Shown: positions 1-8,122 of the stretch, one piece after another
Numbering within the stretch: the first letter of the stretch is position 1
Layout of the letters: each line of letters starts with the position of its first letter
NCBI GenBank assembly: GCA_003516765.1
Contig: DPCD01000162.1
Location: 1 to 20,503 of the forward strand
Direction of reading: 5' to 3'
DNA length: 20,503 bases
Origin: Clostridiales bacterium
GTDB taxonomy: Bacteria > Bacillota > Clostridia > Oscillospirales > Oscillospiraceae
Position numbers and translations under genes: made by a program
Notes under the pieces: model-generated
Databases searched by the model: none
What the model was told of the DNA's origin: nothing
What the model saw: the letters and a program-made list of their open reading frames with translations, nothing else

Positions 1-540
1 CGCCTGAATCAGCCCCGCGCGCTTTTCTGCCGGAATCTTTTCCAGCAGCGCGTCCGGGAACTCGACGGTAAGCGGCGCGGCGTCCCGGCGCGAAGAAAAG
101 GCGTCCACCGCGTCCGGATGCGAATCGGCATACGGAAGATAGGGCTTGATGTCGTAGATTGGCGTCCGGTCGGCAAGGTCCGCGCCCGCAACATAGAGAA
201 CCGGACCGTCTTTTGTGTGCAGCTCGACGCCTGCCAGCTTCACGCTCGACAGCCCGATCGGGTTCGGGCGGAACGGAGAGCGCGTTGCAAACACGCCCAC
301 ACGCGTCTTTCCCCCGAGCTTCGGCGGCGCGACCGTGGGAGACCACAGCCCGTCTTCAATCCGGTCGAAGTGCCACAAAAGCCACAGATGGCTCCACTGC
401 TCGATGCCCCGCAGACAGTCCGGGTTGCGGAATTTCGGCTCGAAGACGATCTTCGAAATCAGCGCGTCTGCCAGCCCCGACTGGCGCGGGATGCCGAATT
501 TGGTTGGAAAATCCGAGTGGATGCGGGCAATATACTCCAT
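1..540 (-). CDS. trmO: TrmO (TsaA/YaeB family) tRNA methyltransferase, partial (3' end outside window)
   Basis: Predicted S-adenosylmethionine-dependent enzyme that N6-methylates threonylcarbamoyl-adenosine at position 37 of tRNAs (t6A to m6t6A), a cytoplasmic tRNA modification that tunes decoding. I translated it from the complement. It starts at the ATG whose complement lies at 538-540, with GGAGG six bases upstream, and stays open through base 1 for 180 codons. The diagnostic family motif GVFATRSPFRPNPIGLS is at residues 82-98, QSGL is at 20-23, and the DLxDxTPIYDIKPYLPYAD block is at 121-139. Full-length homologues are around 230 residues, so roughly the last 50 are off the edge. It diverges from greA with its own promoter. 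The family assignment is firm. The exact substrate follows from the E. coli TrmO precedent. Confidence 0.9.
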   Translation of the reverse strand, partial: MEYIARIHSDFPTKFGIPRQSGLADALISKIVFEPKFRNPDCLRGIEQWSHLWLLWHFDRIEDGLWSPTVAPPKLGGKTRVGVFATRSPFRPNPIGLSSVKLAGVELHTKDGPVLYVAGADLADRTPIYDIKPYLPYADSHPDAVDAFSSRRDAAPLTVEFPDALLEKIPAEKRAGLIQA

Positions 541-568
541 GGGAAACCTCCGGTTACTGCTTTCCGTT

Positions 569-596
569 ATCATATCACATCCGCAGAAAAATGCAA
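569..596 (-). promoter_or_regulatory. Predicted sigma-A promoter for trmO
   Basis: Read on the minus strand: -35 TTGCAT (complement of 591-596), 16-nt spacer, -10 TATGAT (complement of 569-574), with an extended TGn just before the -10. It sits about 30 nt upstream of the trmO start and lies back to back with the greA promoter. Confidence 0.55.
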
Positions 597-603
597 AATT
601 CTT

Positions 604-631
604 TTGCTTTTTTCCAAAAAGGGTGTACAAT
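604..631 (+). promoter_or_regulatory. Predicted sigma-A promoter for greA
   Basis: -35 TTGCTT at 604-609, 16-nt spacer, -10 TACAAT at 626-631. The expected start near 638 leaves a leader of about 35 nt with AGGAGGG at 661-667 before the greA ATG. Confidence 0.6.
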
Positions 632-673
632 AGGCGAAGTATCAGACACAAGCTGATATCAGGAGGGATAGGC

Positions 674-1177
674 ATGAATGATGAACTGACTGCGGTAGAC
701 ATCAAAAAGATGGAGGAGGAAATCCGCTACCGCCAGCTCGAGCTGCGCCCGAAAATTCTCGAGGACGTCAAGATCGCGCGCGAATTCGGCGATCTGAGCG
801 AAAACTTTGAATACAAGGCGGCAAAGCAGGAAAAGCGCCGCAACGACAGCCGCATCCGGTACTTAGAGCGCATGATCAAGACCGCGAAGGTTATAGGTTC
901 CGACTCCAAGCCGGACGAAATTGGGCTCTTCGACAAGGTCGTGATCTACATCGAAGAAGACGACGAAGAGCAGACCATCGAGATTGTCACCACGCTCCGG
1001 CAGAACGCCCTCAAAGGGTTAATCAGCAAGGAGTCTCCCGTCGGCAAAGCCGTCATGGGGCACAAGGCGGGCGACCGCGTCCTCGTCCAGGTCAACGACA
1101 GCTACAGCTATTATATCCAGATTCGAAGCGTCGAAAAGGGCGCGGACGACGATTCGCTGCCCATCAGTAGCTACTGA
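674..1177 (+). CDS. greA: Transcription elongation factor GreA
   Basis: GreA binds in the secondary channel of RNA polymerase and stimulates cleavage of backtracked transcripts. The 167-residue product is close to the usual GreA length of about 158-160. The N-terminal coiled coil (about residues 5-75) carries the acidic tip GDLSEN at 39-44, which supplies the residues that coordinate catalytic Mg2+ in the family. The C-terminal FKBP-like domain contains SPVGKAVMGHKAGD at 121-134. The ATG at 674 is chosen because AGGAGGG lies seven bases upstream. A longer in-frame reading from 215 is only an open frame antisense to trmO. It has its own promoter upstream and a hairpin terminator downstream. 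The acidic C-terminal tail (GADDDSL) is a small extra. Confidence 0.95.
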   Translation: MNDELTAVDIKKMEEEIRYRQLELRPKILEDVKIAREFGDLSENFEYKAAKQEKRRNDSRIRYLERMIKTAKVIGSDSKPDEIGLFDKVVIYIEEDDEEQTIEIVTTLRQNALKGLISKESPVGKAVMGHKAGDRVLVQVNDSYSYYIQIRSVEKGADDDSLPISSY

Positions 1178-1207
1178 GAAGAACCGAAAAATCTCACACC
1201 CGCAAGC

Positions 1208-1240
1208 AGCAGCGCCGCGCAGCAACGGCGCCGCTTTTTT
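1208..1240 (+). terminator. Rho-independent terminator after greA
   Basis: A 10-bp stem with one mismatch (1208-1217 with 1226-1235) and an 8-nt loop, followed by a run of six T (1235-1240). It lies only 17 nt before the MATE start codon. The MATE gene may therefore depend on read-through, because no promoter fits between them. Confidence 0.8.
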
Positions 1241-1257
1241 GCAGAAAAGGAAACGCC

Positions 1258-2598
1258 ATGCGAACACGAAATTTCCAAGCGCTCCTGCCGCGGCTGCGGG
1301 AGGTCTGGCGGCTGAGCCTGCCGGCAATTCTCACACAGATCACGACCATTGCCATGCAGTACATCGACTCAGCAATGGTCGGCAGACTCGGCGCAAACGC
1401 CTCGGCGGCAATCGGGCTGGTCGCGTCGAGCACGTGGCTGTTTAACGGCGTGTGCTATGCGCTCTCGGCAGGCTTTTCCGTGCAGGTGGCGCACCGCATC
1501 GGCGCCGGAAATGCGCGCGGCGCGAGAAGCGTCGAAAAAAACGGACTGCTTGCGGGGCTGCTGGTGTCGGGGCTTTTGTGCCTGCTCGGCAGCCTGATTC
1601 ACGCGCAGCTTCCCGTCTGGCTCAAGGGTGACGCGGAGATTACCGGTGACGCCGGGCGGTATTTCTTGAGCTTTTCCTGGATGCTGCCATTTACGCAGCT
1701 TTGCTCGCTCACGTCGTCTTTTTTGCAGTGTGCGGGCGATATGCTGACCCCCAGCATTTTAAACGCCGTCATGTGCGCGCTCGATGTGGCGTTCAACGCC
1801 CTGCTGATTCCGCGCCTCGGCGTCTTTGGAGCGGGGCTCGGAACGATGCTCGCCTGCGCGGTTGTGGCAGTCGTGATGGTAATTCTTTGCTGTTTCCGAA
1901 ATGAAAGCCTGCGCTTCCGCAGCGGCGAGCACCATCCGGTCGACGGCGCGGTTTTGAAAACGGCGCTGAGAATCGGAACGCCGGTTGCGCTGCAGGAGGT
2001 CGCCATGTGCGGCGCGCAGGTCGTCTCCACGGCAATCATTGCACCCCTCGGCGCGCTGGCGGTTGCGGCAAACGCCTTTGCCGTCACGGCAGAGAGCATC
2101 TGCTACATGCCGGGCTACGGCATCGCAAACGCCGCTGCGGCGCTGGTCGGGCGGTCGGTCGGCGCGGGCGATATGGAAAGCGCAAAGCGAGACGGCAATA
2201 TCTGTATTGCCCTCGGCGCGTTTCTCATGACCTGCACGGGCGCTGTGATGATGTTTCTTTGTCCGCTGGTCTTCGGCATGCTCACGCCGGTTGCCGATGT
2301 GCAGCAGCTTGCCGCGCGCGTGCTTCGCATCGAACTTCTGGCAGAGCCGCTGTTCGGCGTTTCGATTGTGGCAGCGGGTGCGCTGCGCGGTGCGGGCGAT
2401 ACGCTCGTGCCGAGCCTTCTGAATCTGGGGAGCATCTGGCTGGTGCGCGTGGGAAGCGCGCTGGTTCTGGTGCCGTGCTTCGGGCTTACCGGCATGTGGT
2501 GCGCGATGGCGGTCGAGCTGTGCATCCGGGGGCTTTTGCTGCTCGTGCGCCAGAGGACGTCAAAATATTATCTTCCGATGGATACAAAAAGACCGTGA
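1258..2598 (+). CDS. MATE family efflux transporter
   Basis: Predicted inner-membrane multidrug and toxin extrusion transporter, a Na+ or H+ antiporter expelling cationic compounds or metabolites. The 446-residue product is of typical MATE length. It is mostly hydrophobic with about 12 membrane segments in two pseudo-repeats. The first helices carry the signature order LPAILTQ, then DSAMVGRLG, followed by the Gly/Ala-rich FSVQVAHRIGAGN. The second half repeats the pattern with ALVGRSVGAGD and AAGALRGAGDTLVPS. The start at 1258 follows AAAGG. It sits directly behind the greA terminator and no promoter of its own is visible. Its last codons and stop (2596-2598) lie inside the first copy of a duplicated palindrome, so the extreme C-terminus (TKRP) is specified by that repeat. 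The substrate cannot be told from sequence. Confidence 0.92.
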   Translation: MRTRNFQALLPRLREVWRLSLPAILTQITTIAMQYIDSAMVGRLGANASAAIGLVASSTWLFNGVCYALSAGFSVQVAHRIGAGNARGARSVEKNGLLAGLLVSGLLCLLGSLIHAQLPVWLKGDAEITGDAGRYFLSFSWMLPFTQLCSLTSSFLQCAGDMLTPSILNAVMCALDVAFNALLIPRLGVFGAGLGTMLACAVVAVVMVILCCFRNESLRFRSGEHHPVDGAVLKTALRIGTPVALQEVAMCGAQVVSTAIIAPLGALAVAANAFAVTAESICYMPGYGIANAAAALVGRSVGAGDMESAKRDGNICIALGAFLMTCTGAVMMFLCPLVFGMLTPVADVQQLAARVLRIELLAEPLFGVSIVAAGALRGAGDTLVPSLLNLGSIWLVRVGSALVLVPCFGLTGMWCAMAVELCIRGLLLLVRQRTSKYYLPMDTKRP

Positions 2599-2615
2599 TC
2601 GTAAGATCACGGTCT
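2587..2615. repeat. Direct repeat copy 1: 29-bp terminator-like palindrome
   Basis: A 10-bp perfect stem (2591-2600 with 2605-2614), GTAA loop, preceded by AAAA. It is identical over 29 bp to 2923-2951. The T-run is present only when read on the minus strand, because on the plus strand the stem is followed by TAAG. It overlaps the stop codon of the MATE gene. Confidence 0.9.
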
Positions 2616-2922
2616 AAGACTGTCAAAAAAGCTGACGCTTTCTTGACAGAAGGGGCTACGCCTCGACTGCGCGCATAATTTGTGCGTCAAAGACGCACAA
2701 ATTCCACACTTGCGAGGCGAGAGGTATTTTTACCCGCAAGGAGTACGCGACATCCGTAAGCGGCAAAGCCGCTAACGGCTGTCCAGTCCGGTCGGCAAAG
2801 CCGCCGGATAAAATGGATTTTCATTTGATTTCGCCCTGCGGGGCGAAAAGCTCTGCATCAACGATTCTAAGGCAGCAAAGCTGCCAAGAATTCGTATGAT
2901 CTACGAGGTTTTTGACGAACTG
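2616..2922. repeat. Intergenic array of small hairpins (possible MITE or structured RNA), no gene
   Basis: This non-coding stretch between the convergent MATE and bipA genes holds at least six consecutive inverted repeats. They are 2620-2649 (7+5 bp, one mismatch), 2677-2703 (12-bp perfect stem, AAA loop, enclosed by a 7-bp stem 2659-2665 with 2713-2719), 2754-2778 (AAA loop), 2787-2808 (AAA loop, one bulge), 2829-2848 (8 bp) and 2864-2891 (AAA loop). GTCAAAAA at 2622-2629 is inverted as TTTTTGAC at 2909-2916 near the other end. I see no convincing reading frame or ribosome site. The structure is seen directly. Calling it a mobile element or an RNA is inference. Confidence 0.7.
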
Positions 2923-2954
2923 AAAAGACCGTGATCGTAAGATCACGGTCTTTT
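2923..2954. terminator. Bidirectional terminator for MATE and bipA (direct repeat copy 2)
   Basis: A 10-bp perfect stem (2927-2936 with 2941-2950) and GTAA loop, flanked by AAAA on the left and TTTT on the right, so it can stop both convergent transcripts. It duplicates 2587-2615. MATE transcripts that end here would carry the whole hairpin array in their 3' untranslated region. Confidence 0.8.
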
Positions 2955-2959
2955 GCGAT

Positions 2960-4780
2960 TTAGTTCTTTGCCTTGGAGGCGGCGCGCATACGTGCCGAGT
3001 GGTCGAGAATGCGCTTGCGCATGCGAAGGCTCTTGGGCGTGACTTCGAGCAGCTCGTCGTCCGCGAGATACTCCATGCACTGCTCCAAAGACAAAATCTT
3101 CGGCGGCGCAAGACGGATTGCCTCGTCCGAGCCAGCCGCGCGCATGTTGGTCAGCTGCTTTTTCTTGCAGACGTTGACGGACATGTCCTCGTTGCGGTTG
3201 CACTGACCGACGATCATGCCGGCATAGACCTCCGCGCCGGGCGCGATGAACAGCGTGCCGCGGTCCTGCACGTTGCCCAGACCGTAGGCGCAAGCCTCGC
3301 CGGTCTCAAATGCAACCAGAGACCCGGTGAGCCGGCGCTCGATGTCGCCCTTGACCGGCTCATACGTTTCCAGCGTCGACGCCATGATGCCCTCGCCGCG
3401 CGTGTCGGTCAAAAATTCGTTGCGGTAGCCGAACAGACCTCTCGTCGGGACGAGGAATTCCAGCCGCATCCGGCTTCCGATCGGGGTCATGGAGACCAGC
3501 TCGCCCTTTCTCTGCGCCATCTTGTCGATGACCGAGCCGACGGAATTTTCAGGAACGTCGGCGACCATGCGCTCAATCGGCTCGCAGAGCTTGCCGTCAA
3601 TCTCCTTGTTCAGAACGTGCGGCGTGGAGACCTGGAACTCGTAGCCCTCGCGGCGCATCGTCTCAATGAGAATGGAAAGATGCATTTCGCCTCTGCCCGC
3701 GACATTGAACGAGTCCGTGCCGACCTCCTTGACATGCAGCGACACGTCCTTGAGAAGCTCTCTTTGCAGCCGGTCGCGCAGGTTCCGGGAGGTTACGTAC
3801 TTGCCCTCGCGCCCTGCGAACGGCGAGTCGTTGATCGAGAACGTCATTTCAATCGTCGGGTCCGAGATCTTCACGAACGGCAGCGGCTCGATCTGGTCCG
3901 CCACGCACAGCGTGCGCCCGATGGTGATATCCGAAATGCCGGAGAAGGCGACGATTTCGCCCGCGCTTGCCTCAGAAATCGGGCTTTTGCCGAGACCGGT
4001 GAACTCATAGAGCGTGACGATCTTCTGCTTCTCCTTGATGGAAGGATCGTGGTAGTCGCAGACGATGACCTCCTGATTCTGCCGGACCGTGCCGCGTTCA
4101 ATTCTGCCGATGCCGATTCTGCCGACGAACTCGTTGTAGTCGATCGACGAAACGAGCAGCTGCAGCGGACCTTCGCGGTCGCCCTTGGGCGGATCGATGT
4201 AGTTAACAATCGTCTCGAAAAGCGGCGTCAGGTCCGTGCCCTCTTCGTCGGGGCTGTAGGATGCGATGCCGCGCCGCGCCGAGCAGAACAACGTCGGAGA
4301 CTCGAACTGCTCTTCCGTTGCGTTGAGGTCCAGCAGCAGCTCCAATACCTCGTCGATGACCTCGTGGACGCGCGCGTCCGGGCGGTCGATTTTGTTGACG
4401 ACGACGATGACCTTATGACCCAGCTCCAGCGCCTTCTGCAGCACGAAGCGCGTCTGGGGCATGGGACCCTCCGCTGCGTCGACCAGCAGCAGAACGCCGT
4501 CGACCATCTTCAAAATACGCTCGACCTCGCCGGAGAAGTCGGCGTGACCCGGGGTATCAACAATGTTGATCTTATAATCTTTATAGTGTACGGCGGTATT
4601 TTTCGCCAGAATCGTGATGCCGCGCTCGCGCTCAAGATCGCCGGAGTCCATGACCCGGTCTGCCACCACCTGATTTTCGCGGTAAACGCCGCCCTGCTTT
4701 AACATCTGATCGACCAGGGTCGTCTTGCCGTGGTCAACGTGCGCGATGATCGCAATGTTCCGAAGCTTGTCCTGCGTCAT
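2960..4780 (-). CDS. typA: Translational GTPase BipA/TypA
   Basis: A ribosome-associated GTPase of the EF-G/LepA class. In other bacteria it assists 50S subunit assembly and stress, cold or virulence adaptation. The 606-residue length matches the family. GTP-binding motifs in order are G1 HVDHGKT (14-20), switch I RGIT (53-56), G3 DTPGH (75-79), G4 NKID (129-132) and a G5 SARRG segment. They are followed by the domain II beta barrel and the EF-G-like domains, with the C-terminal BipA-specific part ending in basic residues. The ATG at 4780 follows GAAAGGGG. A promoter with a 17-nt spacer is visible upstream and a bidirectional hairpin lies directly behind the stop. Nothing is odd in the coding sequence. 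The large open frame on the opposite strand is a shadow. Confidence 0.96.
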   Translation of the reverse strand: MTQDKLRNIAIIAHVDHGKTTLVDQMLKQGGVYRENQVVADRVMDSGDLERERGITILAKNTAVHYKDYKINIVDTPGHADFSGEVERILKMVDGVLLLVDAAEGPMPQTRFVLQKALELGHKVIVVVNKIDRPDARVHEVIDEVLELLLDLNATEEQFESPTLFCSARRGIASYSPDEEGTDLTPLFETIVNYIDPPKGDREGPLQLLVSSIDYNEFVGRIGIGRIERGTVRQNQEVIVCDYHDPSIKEKQKIVTLYEFTGLGKSPISEASAGEIVAFSGISDITIGRTLCVADQIEPLPFVKISDPTIEMTFSINDSPFAGREGKYVTSRNLRDRLQRELLKDVSLHVKEVGTDSFNVAGRGEMHLSILIETMRREGYEFQVSTPHVLNKEIDGKLCEPIERMVADVPENSVGSVIDKMAQRKGELVSMTPIGSRMRLEFLVPTRGLFGYRNEFLTDTRGEGIMASTLETYEPVKGDIERRLTGSLVAFETGEACAYGLGNVQDRGTLFIAPGAEVYAGMIVGQCNRNEDMSVNVCKKKQLTNMRAAGSDEAIRLAPPKILSLEQCMEYLADDELLEVTPKSLRMRKRILDHSARMRAASKAKN

Positions 4781-4829
4781 ATCCTGCGCCCCTTTCTTAT
4801 CTTCCGCAAAATAAATCTAACAAACACGT

Positions 4830-4858
4830 ATTTTAACACAGAGAAAAAGTAATTACAA
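4830..4858 (-). promoter_or_regulatory. Predicted sigma-A promoter for typA
   Basis: On the minus strand: -35 TTGTAA (complement of 4853-4858), 17-nt spacer, -10 TAAAAT (complement of 4830-4835), about 45 nt upstream of the start codon. Confidence 0.65.
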
Positions 4859-4969
4859 GATTTTTTCAACCAAATTTGATGGGGTTTCCGGCATTTTTTT
4901 GAAGCAGTTCGACCCATCCGCGCACGCGCGGAACACCGCCTTCATAAAATGGACGGAAGGAGGGATCTT

Positions 4970-5491
4970 ATGAATCCGATGGACTGCAAACAGGCGCAGA
5001 ATGTCTGGAGCCGCGTCATGGCGGCGCAGACCGCCGCGCCGTGTACGAATGCGGAAAAAGCGCCGGAAAAGACTGCCCGCACGCAGCAGGCGCCTGCCGT
5101 TTCCATCACCCCCGAACAGGTGATGCAGGCGATGCACGAGGAGCTTTGCGACGCGGAAACCTACCGCTGCCTTGCCGCGCGCATGTCCGGCTGTGCCAGA
5201 AAGACGCTGCTTGCCATTTCCCACGACGAGCGCTGTCACGCGAAAAAGCTGGGGGCAATCTATTTCCTGCTCACCGGCAAGAAGGCATGCCCAAAAAAGC
5301 CGGAAAACCCCTGCATCACCTGCAACGCCGAGACGCTCCGCCGGCAGTATCAGCGCGAGCTTTCCGCGCGCGAGCACTATGAAGCGCTTGCCCCCATGTC
5401 CGGCGCGAGGGCATGCACGATGCGCGAACTTGCGCTCGACGAGTGCCGCCACGCGCAGAGCATCTACGAGCTGCTGCAAAGCTGTCTCTGA
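4970..5491 (+). CDS. Cysteine-rich ferritin-like (rubrerythrin-type) di-iron protein
   Basis: Probable four-helix-bundle di-iron protein of the rubrerythrin/ferritin-like superfamily, a group linked to peroxide reduction or iron handling in anaerobes. It has 173 residues. The first helix carries HEEL (56-59), the second ExxH at E87-H90, the third QREL...EHY (E130, E135) and the fourth ExxH at E158-H161. These are the spacings expected for a di-iron site. There is no C-terminal rubredoxin domain. Unusually it holds 12 cysteines (6, 25, 60, 67, 75, 89, 107, 115, 118, 149, 159, 172), two of them inside the ExxH motifs and three in the loop between helices 2 and 3. The start at 4970 is set by AAGGAGGG five bases upstream, and an in-frame ATG at 4949 lacks a site. 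I see no clear promoter. A GC palindrome lies at 4918-4931. The biochemical role is inferred. Confidence 0.75.
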   Translation: MNPMDCKQAQNVWSRVMAAQTAAPCTNAEKAPEKTARTQQAPAVSITPEQVMQAMHEELCDAETYRCLAARMSGCARKTLLAISHDERCHAKKLGAIYFLLTGKKACPKKPENPCITCNAETLRRQYQRELSAREHYEALAPMSGARACTMRELALDECRHAQSIYELLQSCL

Positions 5492-5518
5492 GACAGAAAC
5501 GCGGCGTCTTCCGCGGTG

Positions 5519-5547
5519 GTGACAGAGCGAAAAATCTGTGATATAAT
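5519..5547 (+). promoter_or_regulatory. Strong predicted sigma-A promoter for the LuxR-type regulator
   Basis: -35 GTGACA at 5519-5524, 17-nt spacer, consensus -10 TATAAT at 5542-5547 with extended TGA in front. The start falls near 5554, leaving a leader of about 44 nt. Confidence 0.75.
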
Positions 5548-5597
5548 ATGAAAAAATAGGAATCTCCGGCAGAAAACCGCGGAAGATGGAGGACCGT

Positions 5598-8096
5598 ATG
5601 CCCAAACGAAAGCCGAGCTTCAACACCATCTACATCTCCGAGCGCGTGCAGGAGTGCCTGCGCCCGATTGCGCACTGCGCGCTGACGACTGTGGTCGCCC
5701 CCATGGGCTACGGCAAGACGACCGCCATCAACTGGTTTCTTGCCGAGAAGACGAAGGGCGGCAAAGCCGTCGCCATCCGCATGAGCATTTACTCGGAAAA
5801 GCTGCCCATGCTCTGGCGCAGCGCGCAGGATGCGTTCCGGTTCGCGGGGCTGGATGTGCTCAGCGCCTTCGATTTTCCGACCGGCGAGGCTGCCGCAACG
5901 CTGGTTCTGGAGGAGCTTTGCCGCGCGTTTTCCTCCGGCAAGACGGCGTATTATCTGTTCCTCGACGATTTTCATCTGCTGCGAGACGAGCGCGCCGTGC
6001 GCTTCATCTGCCGCATCAGCGCGCGACTGCCCGACAATGCGCACCTGATCGTTGCCAGCCGCGACCGGTTTTTGCCCGCGGGCGAGATTGTCCGCCTGGG
6101 CGGAAATCTGCACCAGATCGGCATGGAGCACCTGCGGCTCAACCACACCGAGCTTGCCGTCTACGCTCACCGCTGCGGCGCAGAGCTTTCCGAGCAGCAG
6201 CTGGAGGCGCTTCTTCGGTCGAGCGAGGGCTGGTTCTCGGCAATCTATCTGAACCTGCGCGCGCTTTCCGAGCGCGGCAGGCTCCCAGACGCAAGCTCTG
6301 ATATTTTCGAAATGTTCACCGCGGCAATGATCGACCCGCTGTCGCCGGACCGGCAGGAATTTCTGGCAGTCATGGGGCTGGCAGACGAATTTACCGCCGA
6401 GATAGCGCGCTTTGTCACCGAAAATCCGGAAACCGATGCGATCATTCAGGACCTGACGTGCCAGAACGCCTTTGTCACGCGCCTGCCGGACTCGCAGCGC
6501 TACCGGTTCCATCACATGATGAAAGAGTGCGCGCTTCGAAAATTCCGCATGCTGCCTGAGAAGTCTCAGATCTGCTACTGGAACCGCTTCGGCAGCTGGT
6601 ACGGCGCGCACGGGCAGTACCTTCACGCGCTGAGCGCCTACAGAATGTCCGGCAACAACGACGCGGCGCTCACGATCATCGAAAAGGACGCAGGCAATCT
6701 TCTCTCGGCGCTTCACCCGGAGGAGCTGCTCGAGCGCCTGAACGCCTGCCCGGAGGAGGTTTTGATGCGCCACCCGACGGCGATTCTGGTCCTCATGCGC
6801 CGGCTTTTCACCTGGCGGCAGATTCCGAAGATGCTGCAGCTCAAGGCGCTTCTGGAGCGGGCGATTGCGGAAAGTACCGATATGCCGGAGGAAGAACGCG
6901 GAAATTTACTTGGCGAGTGCGACCTCATCATGAGCTTTCTCATGTATAACGACATCACGAAAATGAGTCAGCTGCACCGCAGCGCCAGCCGCCAGATGTC
7001 GCGCCCTGCCGTCACCATTCAGGCGGGCTCGAGCTGGACGTTCGGGTCTCCGTCGGTTCTTATGATGTATTATCGCGCGCCCGGCGAGCTTCAAAAAGAG
7101 ACGCACGAGATGCACGAGTGCATGCCGCACTATTACCGCATCACGAACGGGCACGGGCTCGGCGCGGAGCTGGTTATGGATGCGGAGGCGAGCTTCATGC
7201 AGGGAAAGCTCCGCGAGGCAGAAATCGGACTGGAACGGGCGCGGGCGGCAATTGCCGGAAGTCGGCAGGAAAATATGGCGCTGTGCTGCGATTTTCTGGA
7301 GCTGCGGCTGCTTCGCTCCGGCGGCAGACACAGGCTCGATGTCAAAGCGCGCGCCGAAGCGCTTCTGGCGCGGCACGACGTGGTGCTGCTGAACATGTTT
7401 GAAAGCATCCTCGCGTATTACTACGCGCTGCTGCAGGAGGCGGAAAAAATTCCGGACGTCTTCCGGCTCCACCGCCTCGATACCGTCAACTACTTTGCCC
7501 CCGGCAAGCCTATGATGGAGCTGATTGAAAATCAGGTGTATCTGACGCAGGGCGAGTTCCCCCGCGTCATCGGACGAAGCGAGCTGCTGCTGTCTGTCTA
7601 CGAAAGCCTACACTACGCGCTCGTCGCGCTGCACATCCGCCTGCAGACGGCAAGCGCCTATGAGGCGCTCGGAAACCGCGCGATGGCAAGAAAGCTTCTC
7701 GTCCGCGCGCTGGAAGACGCCGAGCCGGACGGGTTCGTGCTTCCGTTTGCCGAGAACGCGCCGTATCTGATGAACCATTACAGCGCGCTTTCGCGCGAGC
7801 TGGAAACGCCCTTTGCCGCAGCCGTCTGCGAAGCCTCCGGGCAGTGGCTCTCCCGGAAAGAGACCTCCGGCGCTCCATGCGAGCTGCCGGAGGCGCTGCG
7901 GGAGCTTTCCGAGCGCGAACGCTCGGTGGCGCAGCTGATGGCGCTGCGCAAGACGAACCGCGAAATTGCCGAGACGCTCTTTTTGTCCGAGGGCACCGTC
8001 AAGCAGTACATCAACCGCATCTATTCCAAGCTGGAGCTCACTGGCACCGCGCAGGAAAAGCGCCGCGCGCTGACGGCGCTGCTGCAAAAGAACTAA
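5598..8096 (+). CDS. MalT-like (LAL-type) LuxR family transcriptional regulator
   Basis: A large signal-responsive transcription activator of the STAND/MalT class: an ATP-binding switch at the N-terminus, a helical-repeat sensor in the middle and a DNA-binding domain at the end. The 832-residue product shows Walker A APMGYGKTT (34-42), Walker B LFLDDF (120-125), and a long alpha-helical TPR-like region (about 330-750). A C-terminal LuxR helix-turn-helix (about 768-832) contains LSERERSVAQLMA and NREIAETLFLSEGTVKQYI. The start at 5598 is preferred over the in-frame ATG at 5586 because GGAGG (5588-5592) sits five bases before it. It has its own strong promoter and is followed by a long hairpin. 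No sugar or other target operon lies next to it, so the inducer is unknown. The downstream DUF2442 and DUF3137 genes are possible but unproven targets. Confidence 0.88.
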   Translation: MPKRKPSFNTIYISERVQECLRPIAHCALTTVVAPMGYGKTTAINWFLAEKTKGGKAVAIRMSIYSEKLPMLWRSAQDAFRFAGLDVLSAFDFPTGEAAATLVLEELCRAFSSGKTAYYLFLDDFHLLRDERAVRFICRISARLPDNAHLIVASRDRFLPAGEIVRLGGNLHQIGMEHLRLNHTELAVYAHRCGAELSEQQLEALLRSSEGWFSAIYLNLRALSERGRLPDASSDIFEMFTAAMIDPLSPDRQEFLAVMGLADEFTAEIARFVTENPETDAIIQDLTCQNAFVTRLPDSQRYRFHHMMKECALRKFRMLPEKSQICYWNRFGSWYGAHGQYLHALSAYRMSGNNDAALTIIEKDAGNLLSALHPEELLERLNACPEEVLMRHPTAILVLMRRLFTWRQIPKMLQLKALLERAIAESTDMPEEERGNLLGECDLIMSFLMYNDITKMSQLHRSASRQMSRPAVTIQAGSSWTFGSPSVLMMYYRAPGELQKETHEMHECMPHYYRITNGHGLGAELVMDAEASFMQGKLREAEIGLERARAAIAGSRQENMALCCDFLELRLLRSGGRHRLDVKARAEALLARHDVVLLNMFESILAYYYALLQEAEKIPDVFRLHRLDTVNYFAPGKPMMELIENQVYLTQGEFPRVIGRSELLLSVYESLHYALVALHIRLQTASAYEALGNRAMARKLLVRALEDAEPDGFVLPFAENAPYLMNHYSALSRELETPFAAAVCEASGQWLSRKETSGAPCELPEALRELSERERSVAQLMALRKTNREIAETLFLSEGTVKQYINRIYSKLELTGTAQEKRRALTALLQKN

Positions 8097-8122
8097 CCGT
8101 TGGTTAATAGCGATTTTTTCCC

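Noticed and set aside
2616..2922. Possible CRISPR array
   Set aside because: The hairpins differ in sequence and spacing; there is no regular direct repeat/spacer unit and no cas gene.
2999..4702. Long open frame (567 codons) on the plus strand
   Set aside because: It is antisense to bipA, rich in Arg/Asp/Val and without family motifs; a codon-bias shadow of a GC-rich gene.
4918..4931. Perfect GC palindrome upstream of the ferritin-like gene
   Set aside because: Short and GC-only in a GC-rich genome; no promoter around it, so I would not call it an operator.
5316..6773. Long open frame (485 codons) on the minus strand
   Set aside because: Antisense to the ferritin-like and MalT-like genes; no ribosome site or recognisable domain.
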